A stretch of 64,000 bases of DNA from Lampris incognitus (taxonomy: Eukaryota; Chordata; Actinopteri; Lampriformes; Lampridae): NCBI RefSeq assembly GCF_029633865.1, contig NC_079213.1:93965058-94029057 (forward strand), given 5' to 3'. Position numbers and translations under genes: made by a program. Under the pieces are notes generated by a model. That model worked only from the letters and a program-made list of their open reading frames with translations. It did not search any database and was not told where the DNA came from. This document shows, one piece after another, positions 35,280 through 61,745 of the stretch (positions are counted from its first letter, which is position 1; each line of letters opens with the position of its first letter).

Positions 35280-36115
35280 ATACATATATGATGTTTTAGC
35301 AATGCAAAGTATCTTTTTGCTTATATTTTATCAAGATCAACTTTTTACGGAAACAGGAACCCTGGACTTCAGTGGAGGGGATTTAAATCAAACCCAGCGT
35401 GAAATCCATTGGTTTTGTGCAGTAAATGTAAAGCGTGCTCAGCAGTTCAGCCTGCTCTCAACTTTCCTCCGAAGTTAGCAGCCTGCAGACATTCACACGG
35501 CCGGCTGCAGCTCCGGGATCGAAGGGTCGGATGTTGCAACACGTATGTAAGACTAAAGTCATCACAATTCGGAAATGTCACACAAGCACATCTCTTGGAT
35601 ATCGATTGCGACGAAGATCTACAACAATGCTTACCGAGTTTTCCACTTTTCTTCTTCTTCCTCCTCTTTTAAACAACCGCCGGAGCACAGAGCGGATCCG
35701 GGGACTTTCTGAAAGCAGCAACTTGCTTCGGTTGTTTCTCGCAGAATTCAAAGGACTTGTCCGCGTGTTTTCCGATTCCCGTTCAAAACAATGCGATGTT
35801 TAAAAAACCCGGAACGAGGACGACCCATCGGTCTCGCTTTCTTCGTTTTCGACTCCGCGTGTAAAATGGTAATGAAGTTTTCGTATTGTTTCCCCCCCCC
35901 CTGTTTTCTTTTTGCTTGTTCCCAAGTCTCTCTCGGTGAGGCCAGAAACACGCGAAGGAGCAGCCGCTGGGTTTTGCGCTGAAGAAGAGCAAAGGCACCG
36001 ATAGTGTTTCTGCTGGCTCCTCCTCCTCCTCATCCCGCTATCAGCGCCGTTTGTCCAATGGAGAAATGGGCTGAAACACACCGCAGTTTCCCCATTCTGT
36101 GTATATGCCCGAACA

Positions 36116-36117
<2 letters not shown>
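34516..36117 (-). promoter_or_regulatory. 5' UTR intron and probable upstream exon/promoter of the ENC-family gene
   Basis: An acceptor (CTTATTTCCTTCCCCAG) sits 13 bases before the ATG on the minus strand, so the 5' UTR is spliced. The 35.4-36.0 kb part is richer in CpG than its surroundings and is the likeliest site of the first non-coding exon. I could not fix that exon's donor. 35222-35280 is a TA/CA microsatellite. Confidence 0.4.

Positions 36118-36183
<66 letters not shown>
36118..36183. repeat. (CA)33 microsatellite
   Basis: Pure CA array. Confidence 0.96.
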
Positions 36184-36892
<709 letters not shown>

Positions 36893-36905
36893 CTCCCCCC
36901 CCCCC

Positions 36906-38422
36906 CGCTTCAACTGCTTTTGAAGACTAAAAGCTGCTCCCTGTTCCTCAGCAGCACGAATTTTGAATTTACGGGAGCTTGTGTGTGAGTGTGCTTTAGA
37001 AAAAGACAGAAATAGACATTCAACCGGCCAGCTATATTTTATGTTCCATAATTTCCCTCTTAACTAGACATTTACATTCTACTCATGTTTCAAGTGCCTA
37101 TATGCCGGTGTCATGAAGAGAGCACTGTGGGTCAAACATAATCTCACAGTTTGATACTCAAACATACACTGAAAACCACCACTGCCAGTCCTCATTGACC
37201 TCACAACCCAAATGTTTTCATACACACAAGTGTGCCAAAAGGAGATTAAGAATTTAAGAAGATTAGTTTAATGAACTCATGATTGTAATCTAGGGTTAAT
37301 TCATTTTGCTGCACTTTAACCCCCCTCCCCCTTTCTCTCTCCAACCCCCATGGCTTGAGGCCAAACTGATCTGTGCTGTCAACATGTATTGTGTGTCTGT
37401 GTGTGTGGGAATATATTGGACGACTGATCATTAATTACTTTTGGGCAGGCACGCCACCACTCAGGCCCCCCACAACTATTATTCAGTCCTCCCAGCAATG
37501 CAACAACCCACTCAGAGGGAGGCAGCTTGGGTGACACCAACTGTCACTCCATTGTCACTTGTACTGTAGTATACTGTACTGCTCTGTACTGCATATTCAT
37601 TCACTCATAGCAGGTGGTCGGCTAAGTGAGGTCATCTTGTCTGCAACATAAGGAGAGGGGTCCAATGAGGGGTTGTCCTCATGTCTGGGCCTATACCCCA
37701 AAACACTGCAACGGTTCCAAATGTCTGTTTACGCATGCAGTCCAATTCCTTGTCTCTGTAGTTGATTTTTTAGCCATTAATTACCCATTAACCAGGGCAT
37801 GTGGGCTGAGAAGTCATGCTTATTTACAATACCTCAAACACAATACCTACCTTGCCTGTGGCTGGACGAACTACTTTGCGGAATATAAGTCAAATATAGC
37901 ATAATTCAACCAGTTACGCATCTAGCACTTTACTTTTATATACTTGGATTGGATTTTAAACTAATCTGATCGATGCCACTGAGGAAGTTGTACATTGGGA
38001 TACACTGCCACCACGTGGTAACTAAGTGTATGCGCGTCCAGGTGCGCCAACGCGTTTGTGTACTGCAAATTTCAGCTGCTCCCGTTAGGGGTCGCAACAG
38101 CGGATCATCCATACGCCCACGCGTTTGTACCTGTTCATAAATTGTATTTGACGCGCAGATATTTAAATATGCGGGCGCATTGTGATACATATATATCATG
38201 CATACAATACATTTTCTAATTTCGTAGCGCCTCAGTATCTCTTTAAACTAAATCACACGGTTAAAACTACACGTCCTATGGCTATGCACGAACAGCCCTT
38301 ACGGAAGTGACGCATGCAGACTTCCGGCGGGCTCAAGGGCACCTAAAGTTAGCCAACGTAACTGTGGTTTCCAACACGTGCGGAAACAGGGGATTGATAA
38401 CTTAGAAGACTTTAAGATAGAA
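36906..38422. other. Upstream region of timm13
   Basis: AT-rich and non-coding. 38068-38112 (CAGCTGCTCCCGTTAGGGGT then CAGCGGATCATCC) is a fragment of a common fish retroposon. The last 150 bases before the timm13 ATG contain CpG sites and GACTTCCGGCGGG, an ETS-type promoter motif typical of housekeeping genes. Confidence 0.5.
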
Positions 38423-39117
38423 ATGGACGGCTTTGGTTCAGACTTCTCGGCAGGCGGAGCAGGTGGCAAGGTGGATACCGGGATGATCATGGAACAAGTA
38501 AAGGTTCAGATTGCGGTGGCTAACGCGCAGGAGCTCCTGCAGGTAAATCAATGGGCAATTTTTTTCCTGGATAACAATGACGAGTTAACAGCTAACCTTT
38601 TCTTCTATTGTTTATCCGTCGTGGTTTACAAGAAACTAGAGACCTGGTTGAAGAGATATATATCTGATAAGCCAGCTGTCTCGTTGGCTCATATGCTTGC
38701 ACAAGCTTGTGTCGTTCTTAACTGTATCGTTCTGGTCGCTTGAGATGCCCCCCCTCCAGAAAGTCGACTAACCTCTTCATGCCATCATGTTACAGAGAAT
38801 GACAGACAAGTGCTTCAAGTGCGTAAGCAAACCGGGAAGCTCGTTGGATAACTCTGAACAGGTATGCAGGTGTCTTTGCTCCCATAGTTTTACTACTGCG
38901 TACCTAACCTAATGACTTGACTAGTTTCACATCATGTTTCATACATTTCTTTGCTTTTCAAGAAGTTGCTATGTGCTTAAGTGGATTGTGCAGATATTTC
39001 TTTTTGTTGTTATTGCAGAAATGTATTGCCATGTGCATGGACCGGTATATGGATTCTTGGAACACAGTGTCCCGTACCTACAACGCCCGGCTACAGAGAG
39101 AAAGAAACCGCATATGA
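38423..39117 (+). CDS. timm13: Mitochondrial import chaperone Tim13
   Basis: Small Tim protein of the intermembrane space. With Tim8 it escorts hydrophobic precursors to the inner membrane. Exons are 38423-38542, 38796-38861 and 39019-39117, all phase 0 with GT/AG borders, giving 94 aa. Residues 24-40 read [17 protein letters not shown], then [31 protein letters not shown], nearly identical to vertebrate Tim13. The family has a twin CX3C motif that forms two disulfides. The second is intact (C64-IAM-C68), but the first reads C46-FK-C49, one residue short (CX2C). That could be real, a sequencing or assembly slip, or a damaged allele. It is one residue shorter than the 95-aa human protein. It lies next to tmprss9, as in human. 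Confidence 0.95.
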
Positions 39118-40980
39118 ACATCCTCCCCTCATCTGTTCCGCCCTCAGGCCAACTGCACCTTGACTTCTGTGAGGAGAAACTGGTGAGCAATCCAAGGTTG
39201 CCAACTGTGCAGGGCTGTCACAGCAATAGCACACCATCAACTTCTCTGTGATGTTATGTCACAGACAGGCTTGGAAAGCCTGTGAAATCTAGCCATAACA
39301 ATATGTGGAAATGTTCATTTCACACTGCTTTGGTTTTACAATGATGTTTGCATATGATAGTTATTTAATGTTTTTTATGTGATATAGAAACAGTGATTTA
39401 GTTAACAACTCAAAAAGGCACACAAGCAGCAATTAATTAACTCACAATGAAGTAGCAAAGCACCGTGGCCTTTGTTATTTTGAAATATTCCAATTGGCAT
39501 TTGGGTTTACCACATATTGTACAGAACATTTTATTCCTTTCCTAACTTTCTCAATTATCACTGTAAGCCTGAATATATCACAAGTTCCAGAGCCTGTAAG
39601 AAGGGGACACATGATACAGATTTACATTAAGACGGGGATAAATTGGGGATCAAATCATCGATGCTCTGCAAATGTTTCCCAAAAATTGTCAACGTGGTGC
39701 CCATTATTTTGTCACACTGTGTGAGTGTGTGTGCGCACGTGTGTGTGCATGCATGGAAAGTGAGAGAATTGAGCAAGGCAAAGAAACAACTAGTCTAACA
39801 AAAGGTTGGTACAGGCTTTCCTTACCATGCTGTTACTTCAAAGATGTATTTTAATTCACCAGGATGAACTAAGGAGCAACTTTTTGTTTTCTTAACCGTG
39901 AATCTGGCAGTCAAAAGTCTCCGAAGTCCTATACCAGAGTACGCCTTGAGAACAAAACTGTTTTGTCTGACCTGTTTTCTAAGTTGTCACTCTATCTGCT
40001 GCCCTCGACAGTAGTGGGCTTGTTTCAGTTGGGTCTGCCTTGCTGCAGACAGGGTACTGAACCTTTCTCAGCTTTGTGTGGACGGTTTGTCAAATATCTG
40101 GAACCAAAATCCTTCTTTCATCTTGTTGAATTTGTGTAAGGAAGAGACAAAAAAGTCTGCATACTGATAGCTGAACTGTGATATATGTTTGGAGGAGCAT
40201 GTTTGATTGAATGACGGTGTTTTTCATGAGAAATCAATAAATCCTGTCAGTTTAATTTGAATTTTGTTTTTTTTTATCAGTGTTCTCATAAAGAATGCAC
40301 TCGTGTCAGCGAGGAAACCAGCAGTTTGTAGTTTTTACAAAGCGTGGTTCATGTGTGTTTACTACATTTTTAAGATGCTGTTAGTAGCTACTCCTCTAGA
40401 TGAAATATATTTTTTGCCAGATGAACCGACTCTTGAGATTTCCCCATTTTGCCACTCAGTCAAAAAAAATTCTTTTGAACTTGTATAGAATAAAGACAAA
40501 AACTCCCAATAAATGAACCAAATATAATCTGAAACCCAAATGAAGAAAATAAAATACATAGCTTGTATGTTTTGGATGAAGACAATAAATAACTGTAAAA
40601 TAAATACATTATGCATGTGCTAGTAGAGTGTTAATAGGCCACAGTTCACAATGATGTTTCCATGTTTCTCTTCATTGCTCCTTTGTATGTGGTTGGGGGC
40701 GGTCCCAAGCTTCACAGGTTTCCACAATAATTAAATAAGCACCTATGACCAAGAAGTAAGACAGGTCAGTTTTCTGGAGTTTTGAGTCAGTCAGCACAAT
40801 GGAGACATGTCTGTGTCTATAAGGACTAATTTGACACCTGTGAGGATTCTGACTCTACTAGCATGACTTTAGTCCTTTTTGTACAGTACAGTATACTGGA
40901 GAAGATGTATCGGTGAGAATCTGGACCTCAATGTGGACGGTTTGTTTTTCGGGAGAAACTTCTTATGCTTTTGCGTGACC
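39118..40980 (+). other. timm13 3' UTR and intergenic stretch before tmprss9
   Basis: AATAAA at 40236-40241 in a run of AT-rich DNA is the best polyadenylation site. More AATAAA copies occur at 40489 and 40585-40600. A short TG-rich patch lies at 39718-39750. No gene was seen. The tmprss9 3' UTR must also end here on the minus strand. Confidence 0.5.
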
Positions 40981-54116
<13,136 letters not shown>

Positions 54117-56807
54117 GTTGGACTCACAGCACCAACCTCACAACTCTCATTCTGCTGAGCGCAAGACAGAGTCAAGACAAACCTGCTCCTGAAAAGAAAA
54201 GCTGCCTTCTGTCATCTCTGTTGTAAGTTCCTCGGCGTCTAACGTTTCCTACACCGGATGTAGCTACAAGTGAGACGGACACAGAGAATGAGGAAAAAAA
54301 TGGCAAGATTGAAAAATAAAGATAAGGGGGGAGAGAGAGAGGGGGGTAGTGTATATAAAAACAGAAAGAGGTAATAAATGATGAGGCCTGTGGCGAGTAG
54401 TCTGCAGGTCACGCTAAAGTCAATTCGTCATAAACAGTCGATACTTGAGAAAACGACGTGCTACAGCCAAAACAAACGGATTGGCTAACGAAGAATGACG
54501 TCCAACAATGATGGGCGTGGTGTGCATATAGGGATACATAATGATGATGTCCCATGTAGAAAGTTGTCTGAAACAGTGGCAACTTGCCCAAAAAAACGGA
54601 ACAGACACATATAAAAGTATGTATAGAGAGATATACAACTATACGATGCACGTTCAACTCTCTCGTCGGTATTTCCACTGGTGGTGACCACAGCTGTAAT
54701 CACGCTGGCGTAAAAGACACCAGGGAGGCCATGTTCCGACCCGGACACAACGTCGACAAGGAACAAATACAAAATTAATAAAACCTTCCTCAAAAAAATA
54801 AAATAAAAAAAGATTAGTGTACAAGATTTCAACCCCCCCCCCTTCCCCTCTCTCTCACTACACGACCTGGACAATTTAGTGCACTCGGGAGTTTTCGCGG
54901 GTGGAAGCCAAGGTGTAGTAACGGCAGTCGGACTCCGGGGTTAGAGGGGGCGAGGGTGGGGTGGTGGGGACAATAAGGCTTCGTATTTGCACGGCTTTAC
55001 TCACTCACCGCCTCTGTCTCCGGTGGCCCCGGACGCTGACACATTCACGACACGCTGCGGGTCTCCGTGGACGTCTCAGTGTGCGCGACTGGAGATACAT
55101 GGATGGGTACGCTGAGAGAAGAGACCGGCGCCAGTGGTCCGCTATTTGTTCCCCCTGCCGAGGGGGCGTGCCGTCCGGATCCAGCTCACCTTTGCTTTAC
55201 AGAGGCCGACCCCGCTTCAGAAACCTCCCGTCGGTCCTCCTCCCGCCCTGATCTTGATCCCACTGGCCGCCCAGAGACACTTTCTGGTTACACCCAGGTG
55301 TGCACAGGCATTTCTCCATCATCTCCGAGTAAACGTTAAACCTCGGACACACCTTGACATGCTAAAGACAACAAGAGGTCGAAGGGCAGCTATCAAATCC
55401 ATGTGAAGTTGTACCTGCCATCCGGTAAAGTCTCTTGCGCCTTCCACCTGCAGCCTTACCGTGCTCCATTGACATAGTGACTGAGCAACGGAGGAGGGGC
55501 AAAACGGCCTGGAACTCTCTTTACCCTGGCTCAGTGCCCCCGCCTCACTATACTTGGCTCCTCTTACCAGGATTATAGTGGCCCCAGCTTGTTTCTCTTA
55601 TCAGCTCTGGTCCTTGTGCACCTTCAGAGCTCTGCTAGGATGAAGAAGACAGTTGCAGTGATATCCGAGTCGTGTTGTGGAAGAAGTTAAAATTAACCAA
55701 GCAAACCTTAAACGATTTGATGCAACTTATCGGGTATTTGAGGACCCAAAAGTTAAATATTACATCTCCACATCACTAATGCTGAAGTGTGATAGTTTCT
55801 TTCAAGTTTTCAGTGTATCAGCAGCAGTTCCCCTTCGTTATCTCTTAATAGTTAGCAGCATAACTCTAAAAAAAAGACCGTGTTTGCCACATGCTTCAGA
55901 GGTAGTATATTCAAACCCCACCACACACCCAAAGGATCAATCTTAACAAAGACAAATCAGTTTAATTCATCCCACCAACCCTATCTAAAGCATTTCCCAA
56001 CCCAGTGTAGTTTATGTCACAAACGTGTCTTTGTCAGTGTGCAGACAGGCTTGAATGACTTATCTCTACACACAGGACTAACTCCGTTTATCTTCATATA
56101 TAGACTAAAGGATTACAATCAAAGCCTTGCTCCCTCTCAGCTGCAAACATCTTTACTCAGGCAACAGGAGAAAGCAACACCTGACTCTTGCTTTTGTAAC
56201 GCTGCAATGGTTAATCGTTTGATTACTTGAGCAATTACATTAACTGCGGTAGTAGATCAATCATTTATCATTTATGAATTTAAAACATGAAATGAATGCT
56301 TTAGGATTTTTGACGGTTTTAGTAATTTTTGACATTGACTGATTTAATTAAGACAACGACAATAATCGTTACTCTGCCCTAAACTTGCGCAACCAGCAAA
56401 AACTTTTGGAGAAATACAATATGTGAAATGCTGCCATCTAGCGGTCGATAGCCTGATATCTAAAATCCAAAGTGAGCAATATGGCTCATGTAATTAAAGA
56501 GACAGCAGAAATGTGTTTCAATTTTCTTATCAAAAACAAAACAGTATAAAGTCCATTGATTCTGGGTAAAAAGAAAACGGTAATGTTAACACCATCCAAA
56601 ATGTAGGCTTTTTCCAAATCAAAACATTACCAAATCCACATAGCACAAAGTCCTTTTCAAATGTTCATCAGAACTATCAACATGTGAGTCTAAACAACAG
56701 AAATCTGTTTTGTTGTATGTACATTACTATTTCATAATTAATTAAACTAAAATACTGTTTTCCAAAATAAAATAAAATCGACATAGGTGTGTGTAAGAAC
56801 AGCTGTT
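54117..56807. other. tmprss9 5' region and intergenic stretch to lsm7
   Basis: 54117-54195 is 5' UTR on the minus strand, ending at an acceptor. 54880-55300 is GC- and CpG-rich and probably holds a first non-coding exon and promoter (a GTGAGC donor candidate lies near 55190 on the minus strand). 55300-56800 is AT-rich with nothing recognised. Human has SPPL2B between TMPRSS9 and LSM7; no trace of it is seen here. Confidence 0.5.
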
Positions 56808-59800
56808 TTAGCCATCCTGTTGTTGGATGAAGGGGTTAGGTATGGCCTCCATGCCATCCTGAGGACAGATTAGCACCACTGAAGTTCCTCTGCATACCAC
56901 CAGTCCCAACTGCCTTGTGTCTTCTGTCAGCTTCAGCTGGTCATCTGGGTCTGGACAAACAAAAAGGTTACATAAACACAAGAGATAAAGGTCTAGGATT
57001 TAACTTTCCTTTATAAGTGGATCAGTGTCTTAGTTGGAGTGTTACCAGGATCAATCCAGACAAAACTCCTGGCACAAGTTTGATTTAAAGCCATATTTGA
57101 AAAGTACAAACTCAAATTTTATGTTAAAGCTGAAGTACATTTTTCTGCTAATTGACTGAGTTCATACAGAACAAATTACACCCAGTGGTGGACTAAATAG
57201 ACCAAGTAGTTTTGCTGCTAGAACCTCAAGTGGTGTGATGTGCTGTCCAATATATATGACGAAGACTAGTTTGTTACTTTCACACCAGAAATGAAACAAA
57301 CTACACCACTGGTCAAAAGTTTTAGAAGACCTCAATTTCCCCAGTTTTTAATGACATTTACGCAGTTTAATGTCTCAATGTACTCAAAGCCTAAACAAAT
57401 AAACAACTAGAGATAAAAAAAGTAATCATGGTTTTAACAAAATTTAATCTACCATGTTTGACTCATCAAAGCAGCCACCTTTTGCAGATATAACAGCTGA
57501 ACACACAAACAATGCTCATGGCATTCGTACAACAATGAAATCAAAATATTTTTCGGATAGTTCTTCAACACTGTTGCAGAAATTCCCACAAATGTGTTGC
57601 ACTTATTAGGTTGTTTTGCTTTCACCCTTCTGTCCAGTCAAACCCTATCGAGCTGGTTTGGGATGACGTCTGGAGATTGTGCTAGGCAGTCTGTGATTTG
57701 AAGGCTAGTCTTGTTCTTTGCTTCTTAGGTAGTTCTGACATAGCTTGGAGGTATGTTTTGGGTCATTATCTTGCTTGGTCATTATCTTAGGATGAACCTC
57801 TGACCAACTAGGCATAGACCTGAGGGTATTTCATGGTGCTGCAAAATGCTCTGGTAGCCGCTTTGGTTCAGTGTGTCAGTCACTGTGCTAGTCGCCGACT
57901 CTGGAGCCAGCAAAAAAAGCCCCAGACTATCATGGTTCCTCCTCTATGTTTGACAGTTGGTGTCACACACACTGAGGAAACATCCTTTTGCCTACTCCAC
58001 GGCATACAAAAACCCTGCATGATGAACCGAAAATTTAAAGTTTTGATTCATAAGACCTTCCAGTCTTCAGTAGTCCACTGGCATTGCTTCATAGTCCAGC
58101 CAAGTCTTATTTTGTTATCTTTGTAATGGCTTTCTTACTACCATTTGACCTGTCAAACCTGTAGCTCGAAGTCTTCTCTTCACAGTTGAAACAGACCTGC
58201 CCACTTTGACCAGTGTTAAGCTATGCTTGAAGCTGTAATCCTATAGGTCACGAATCACACAAGCAGTTGACTCTCAGAAACTTTTCTGAGTCTGTTGTGG
58301 CTTTGGGTCTGCCAGACCTCTTCCTATCAAGAGTTTCCATCTGTTTCCAAGTGCCTTTTGATGGTGTATGAAACTACTCACTGACATTTTGGCTTTCTTT
58401 GCAATTTCTCTAAAAGGAAAGACCTACACTTTTAAGGGTTATTATGGTCTGTCTGTCTTCCTTTGTTTTAGCTTTTTTCTCTCCTTTAAGATAGCAATAT
58501 ACTACTTCCTGGTACAATATTGTCCAAATAATGCTTCAGATTACCTGTTCAAACACTGCTTTTATAAAGACACAGGGTTAGTAAGTAATAAACAAAAGCT
58601 GGGACACCTGTAGGAATTGTTTGCACCAACTTTAAAGGCTTAATTTACTTCCATTACTGAAGAACAGGTGTCCCCGTCCATAGGGTTAGTGGTTGTGTCA
58701 GGAAGGGCATCCGACGAAAAGTTTTGCCAAATCATTATGTGGATTGACAAGACCATACTGGATCGGTCAAGGTCCGGGTTAACAACGACCGCCATCGGTG
58801 CGGTGCCCTCACAGGGTACTGATGGAAACTATCAAATCTGCTGTGGCGAACAAGCCAAACGAAGAAGAAGACTGAAGAACAGGTGTAAGTTGTTAACCCA
58901 TTACATGTTCCCTGAAAAAGGCCCTTTTTATATCTCTGAAATCAAAGTTGAATCAGTTCATCTGGATACGTTTATTGACAGGCAATAAACTTATCCAGAT
59001 GAACTGATTCAACCTTCTTTGATTTTCTTACCTGGATAAAGCATGCATAAAGACACATATCTCTGAAATTTACTTTTTTCCCCCGATTTTGGTAACCTGA
59101 ACTTCTTTTAGACCTGGCAGTTTGTCACTTACCTTAGTACCATTTCAGGTTATTCACTGGACCAGATTTGCTTGCATTTCAATAAAAACTGGAAAAATTA
59201 GTGTTCTAAAACTTTTGACTGGTAGTGTACATTGAGACAGAGGGGAAAAAACAGTGGGCTAGGATTTTCATCAGTAGACACAGAAACTTAGTTCACTAAG
59301 CAAAAAGAATTCACTTTGTTGAACATCTGCAAGCAAAAAGAGAAAGCAAGAAAAGTTGGAACAAAAGCTTTAATTGGGACTGGTTTGAATTTGTAGAGGA
59401 AAATAACGGAGCAATGAGTCAGGACCAGAAATAGCTCATTTCTGAAATTAAAGTTTGTGCTGTGCAGAAATGTTAACCACAATTGATTTGCACTTTTGTA
59501 AGATGCCCAGCACTGCGGCTCATACCTCGCATGTATTCGATAGTACCATCCAACACCAGATTCAACAACGGATCAAACCCCTTCAGGACACCACTGGCTG
59601 TGAGTGAAACAACAGAGTGTTGGGTTTAGATGAAGAATCGCACAGTGATCCTTACAAACACGATTCAAAAGCTGGTCTAGATGTGTAATACATACACACA
59701 TTCATAGGGATTCCAGTTAACATGCGTTAAAATGTTTAGCTTCAGATGCTAACAGTCTCATGTTAATCGGTCCGGCTCACGTTAGGACACTGCTAGAAAG

Positions 59801-60169
59801 ATTTACCGATTTTAAATACGCACCTTCTCGTCCTCCCTGAAACTTCACACGTATTGGTTTGTCAATGTACTTTGACAGGTCAAAGATACTCTCCTTCTTT
59901 TTCTTTTCTTTATCCTGAAATAAAAAAACAAACGAAGGACCATGACACGTTAGCTCGCAAACACACCGAGAGCTAGCTTTGCATGGCTAGACAGTTAGCA
60001 AATGTATGAGACGTTTCGCATAATTCTGTTGAAAACAGCTGCTTTGAGAATTTTGTTAGGGTTTAGGGAAAATAATTTTTTTGCCAAGAACTTGGCTATT
60101 AATAGTTATCGCTATAAAATTATCGTGCAGTTTCAACAATAACGCAAACAAATACAAACTCACCGCCAT
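56808..60169 (-). CDS. lsm7: U6 snRNA-associated Sm-like protein LSm7
   Basis: Subunit of the LSm2-8 ring that binds the U6 snRNA 3' end and of the LSm1-7 ring that drives mRNA decapping. Coding exons 60169-60164 (ATGGCG), 59914-59824, 59597-59526 and 56950-56808 join in phase to 103 aa, the human length. It starts MADKEKKKKESIFDLSKYID. The Sm1 motif (KPIRVKFQGGREASGVLKGFD) and Sm2 motif (LGLVVCRGTSVVLI) are clear, and it ends IPNPFIQQQDG. Translation begins right after ACTTCCGGTGTCATTAC, an ETS-like promoter motif. The large intron 3 hosts a Tc1 element. The gene is undamaged. Linkage to tmprss9 and timm13 matches human 19p13.3. Confidence 0.97.
58672..58870 (+). repeat. Retroposon tail fragment inserted in the Tc1 element
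   Basis: A 199-bp insert (GTCAGGAAGGGCATCCGACG, then GATCGGTCAAGGTCCGGGTT, then a GAAGAAGAAG tail). Perfect 16-bp duplication ACTGAAGAACAGGTGT at 58656-58671 and 58871-58886. It resembles the 3' tail shared by RTE-type LINEs and their SINEs in fish. Confidence 0.85.
58947..59013. repeat. Near-perfect inverted repeat (hairpin)
   Basis: 31-base arms starting GTTGAATCAGTTCATCTGG, with one mismatch and a loop of about five bases. The insertion of a small foldback element inside the Tc1 relic is one explanation. Confidence 0.85.
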
Positions 60170-60179
60170 GATTTGTAAT

Positions 60180-60540
60180 GACACCGGAAGTTGTACTTTG
60201 ACCTTTTTTTTTTAATCAATCGAATCATCGAGCGCCTGCTGCTGATCCAATTTTACAAGTTAGGCCCGATGGATTGTACGTATTTTAGTAATTAGGATAG
60301 TAATTTATGTACATTTTGTTAAAAAGTTATTGAATCGCAGGAACATCTTTTCTACACGTGTAAGATTTTCAGGGACAGAATGCATGGGTGGTTAGTTACA
60401 AAGAATGTATTACCTGTTTTTTGAATATCGTATGGTTAAGTTTAGTATTTTCATGCAAAACATAGATGTTGAATTTTTGTTTAATAATATTTTGATTATG
60501 GGTAAATTTTACATACACAAATGTAGATTTTTGTAAAGTT
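60180..60540. other. AT-rich stretch upstream of lsm7
   Basis: Contains the lsm7 promoter side near 60170-60230. Nothing else was recognised. Confidence 0.45.
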
Positions 60541-61180
60541 GCTCCAAGTGTTGTGGCATTTCACACCAAAGTAAAAGTAGTGATAGACAAGGTCCAACTA
60601 GAAAGATATGAAAATAAACTCCTAGGCGTGATACTAGACCACAAAATCTGCTGTTAACCTCACGTAACATATGTGTGAGCAAAGCTGGCAAGGAGCACTG
60701 CAGTCATGGGAAAAGCAAGACACATTCTGGATCATAAATCATTGTACACACTGTATTGTTCATTTATTTTACCATATTTGATCTATTGGGTGGGGGTATG
60801 GGGTAACACCTACAAAACCAACCTACAACCATTATGTATACTACAAAAAAAGAGTAATAAGGAAGGATAGTTAATAATGTAGGATATCGTGAACACACCA
60901 AAAAGCTATCTTTAAAGTCAGGTGCCTTGAAGTTTAGGGATTTAATAGAATTTAACATGGCACAAATATGTTCAAAGCAAGAAACAATCTACTACCAAGA
61001 AATATACAAAAATATTCTCAGATAGAGAGGAGAATATAATTTAAGAGGGAAATTGAACTTCAAGAAATTATGTGTTCGTACAACTTTGAGGAGCATGTGC
61101 CCAAACAAACTATAAACATTACACAGTTCAAGAAGAAGTACAAAGGACTGATTATCAAGAGATATAAAGTTTTATTTATC
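60541..61180 (+). mobile_element. LINE relic, end of the reverse transcriptase ORF
   Basis: Fragmented plus-strand text: KVQLERYENKLLGVILDHKI, then GKARHILDHKSLYTLYCSFI, then LPYLIYWVGVWGNTYKTN, then ILQKRVIRK. This is the C-terminal RT region of an L2/Jockey-type fish LINE. It contains several stops, is dead and is 5'-truncated. Confidence 0.7.
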
Positions 61181-61308
61181 TCTAAACATTTCTTATTACA
61201 TTTAAAAAAAATTCTTTCTATGACACTGAGTCGATATTTGGGTTGTACGTAGCATTGAGATCTGTTTATTCTTGGTACATGACATTAGGATGTGTTTTTC
61301 TTTTTTCT

Positions 61309-61312
<4 letters not shown>

Positions 61313-61366
<54 letters not shown>
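61313..61366. repeat. (TG)27 microsatellite at the edge of a dispersed repeat
   Basis: A pure TG array abutting the GGAT-tailed repeat at 61371, at the same place in the repeat as the array at 99-148. Confidence 0.95.
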
Positions 61367-61370
<4 letters not shown>

Positions 61371-61374
<4 letters not shown>

Positions 61375-61500
61375 CCCTGTGATGGCCTGGCGGCCTGTCC
61401 AGGGTGTCTCCCTGCCTGCCGCCCAATGACTGCAAGGATAGGCTCCAGCATCCCCACGACCCTGATAGCAGGATAAGCGGTTTAGATAATGGATGGATGG
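61371..61500 (+). repeat. Partial GGAT-tailed dispersed repeat
   Basis: CCCTGTGATGGCCTGGCGGC, then CAGGATAAGCGG and ATGGATGGATGGATGG. It lacks the head. Confidence 0.85.
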
Positions 61501-61561
61501 ATGGAGTTTGTATTGTGCAGCACAACTTGCATTGAATTTGAACGATGCAGTACAGTGAGAA

Positions 61562-61745
61562 TCCATCCATCCATCCATTATCCAAGCCACTTATCCCAAT
61601 TGGGGTCATGGGATGCTGGAGCCTATCCCAGCAGTAATTGGGCGGCAGGTGGGGAGACACCCTGGACAGGCTACCACTCCATCACAGTGCCGACACATTC
61701 ACACCTAGAGACAATTTGGTATGGCTGATTCACCTGACCTACATG
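61562..61745 (-). repeat. Partial GGAT-tailed dispersed repeat, opposite strand
   Basis: ATCCATCCATCCATCCATTATC at the left, then GGGGAGACACCCTGGACAGG, then the segment ending CACCTGACCTACATGT. With the previous copy it forms a head-to-head pair about 60 bp apart. Confidence 0.85.

Larger units (their letters stand above)
57304..59227 (-). mobile_element. Dead Tc1-like transposon in lsm7 intron 3
   Basis: Terminal inverted repeats CACCACTGGTCAAAAGTTTT and its near-complement, flanked by TA (57302-57303 and 59228-59229). The transposase lies on the minus strand and is full of stops. Recognisable pieces include GLDYEAMPVDY-like text and DNDPKHTSKLCQNYL, the region before the catalytic Glu of DD34E. 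It carries a 199-bp insertion at 58672-58870 and a foldback at 58947-59013. Confidence 0.88.
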
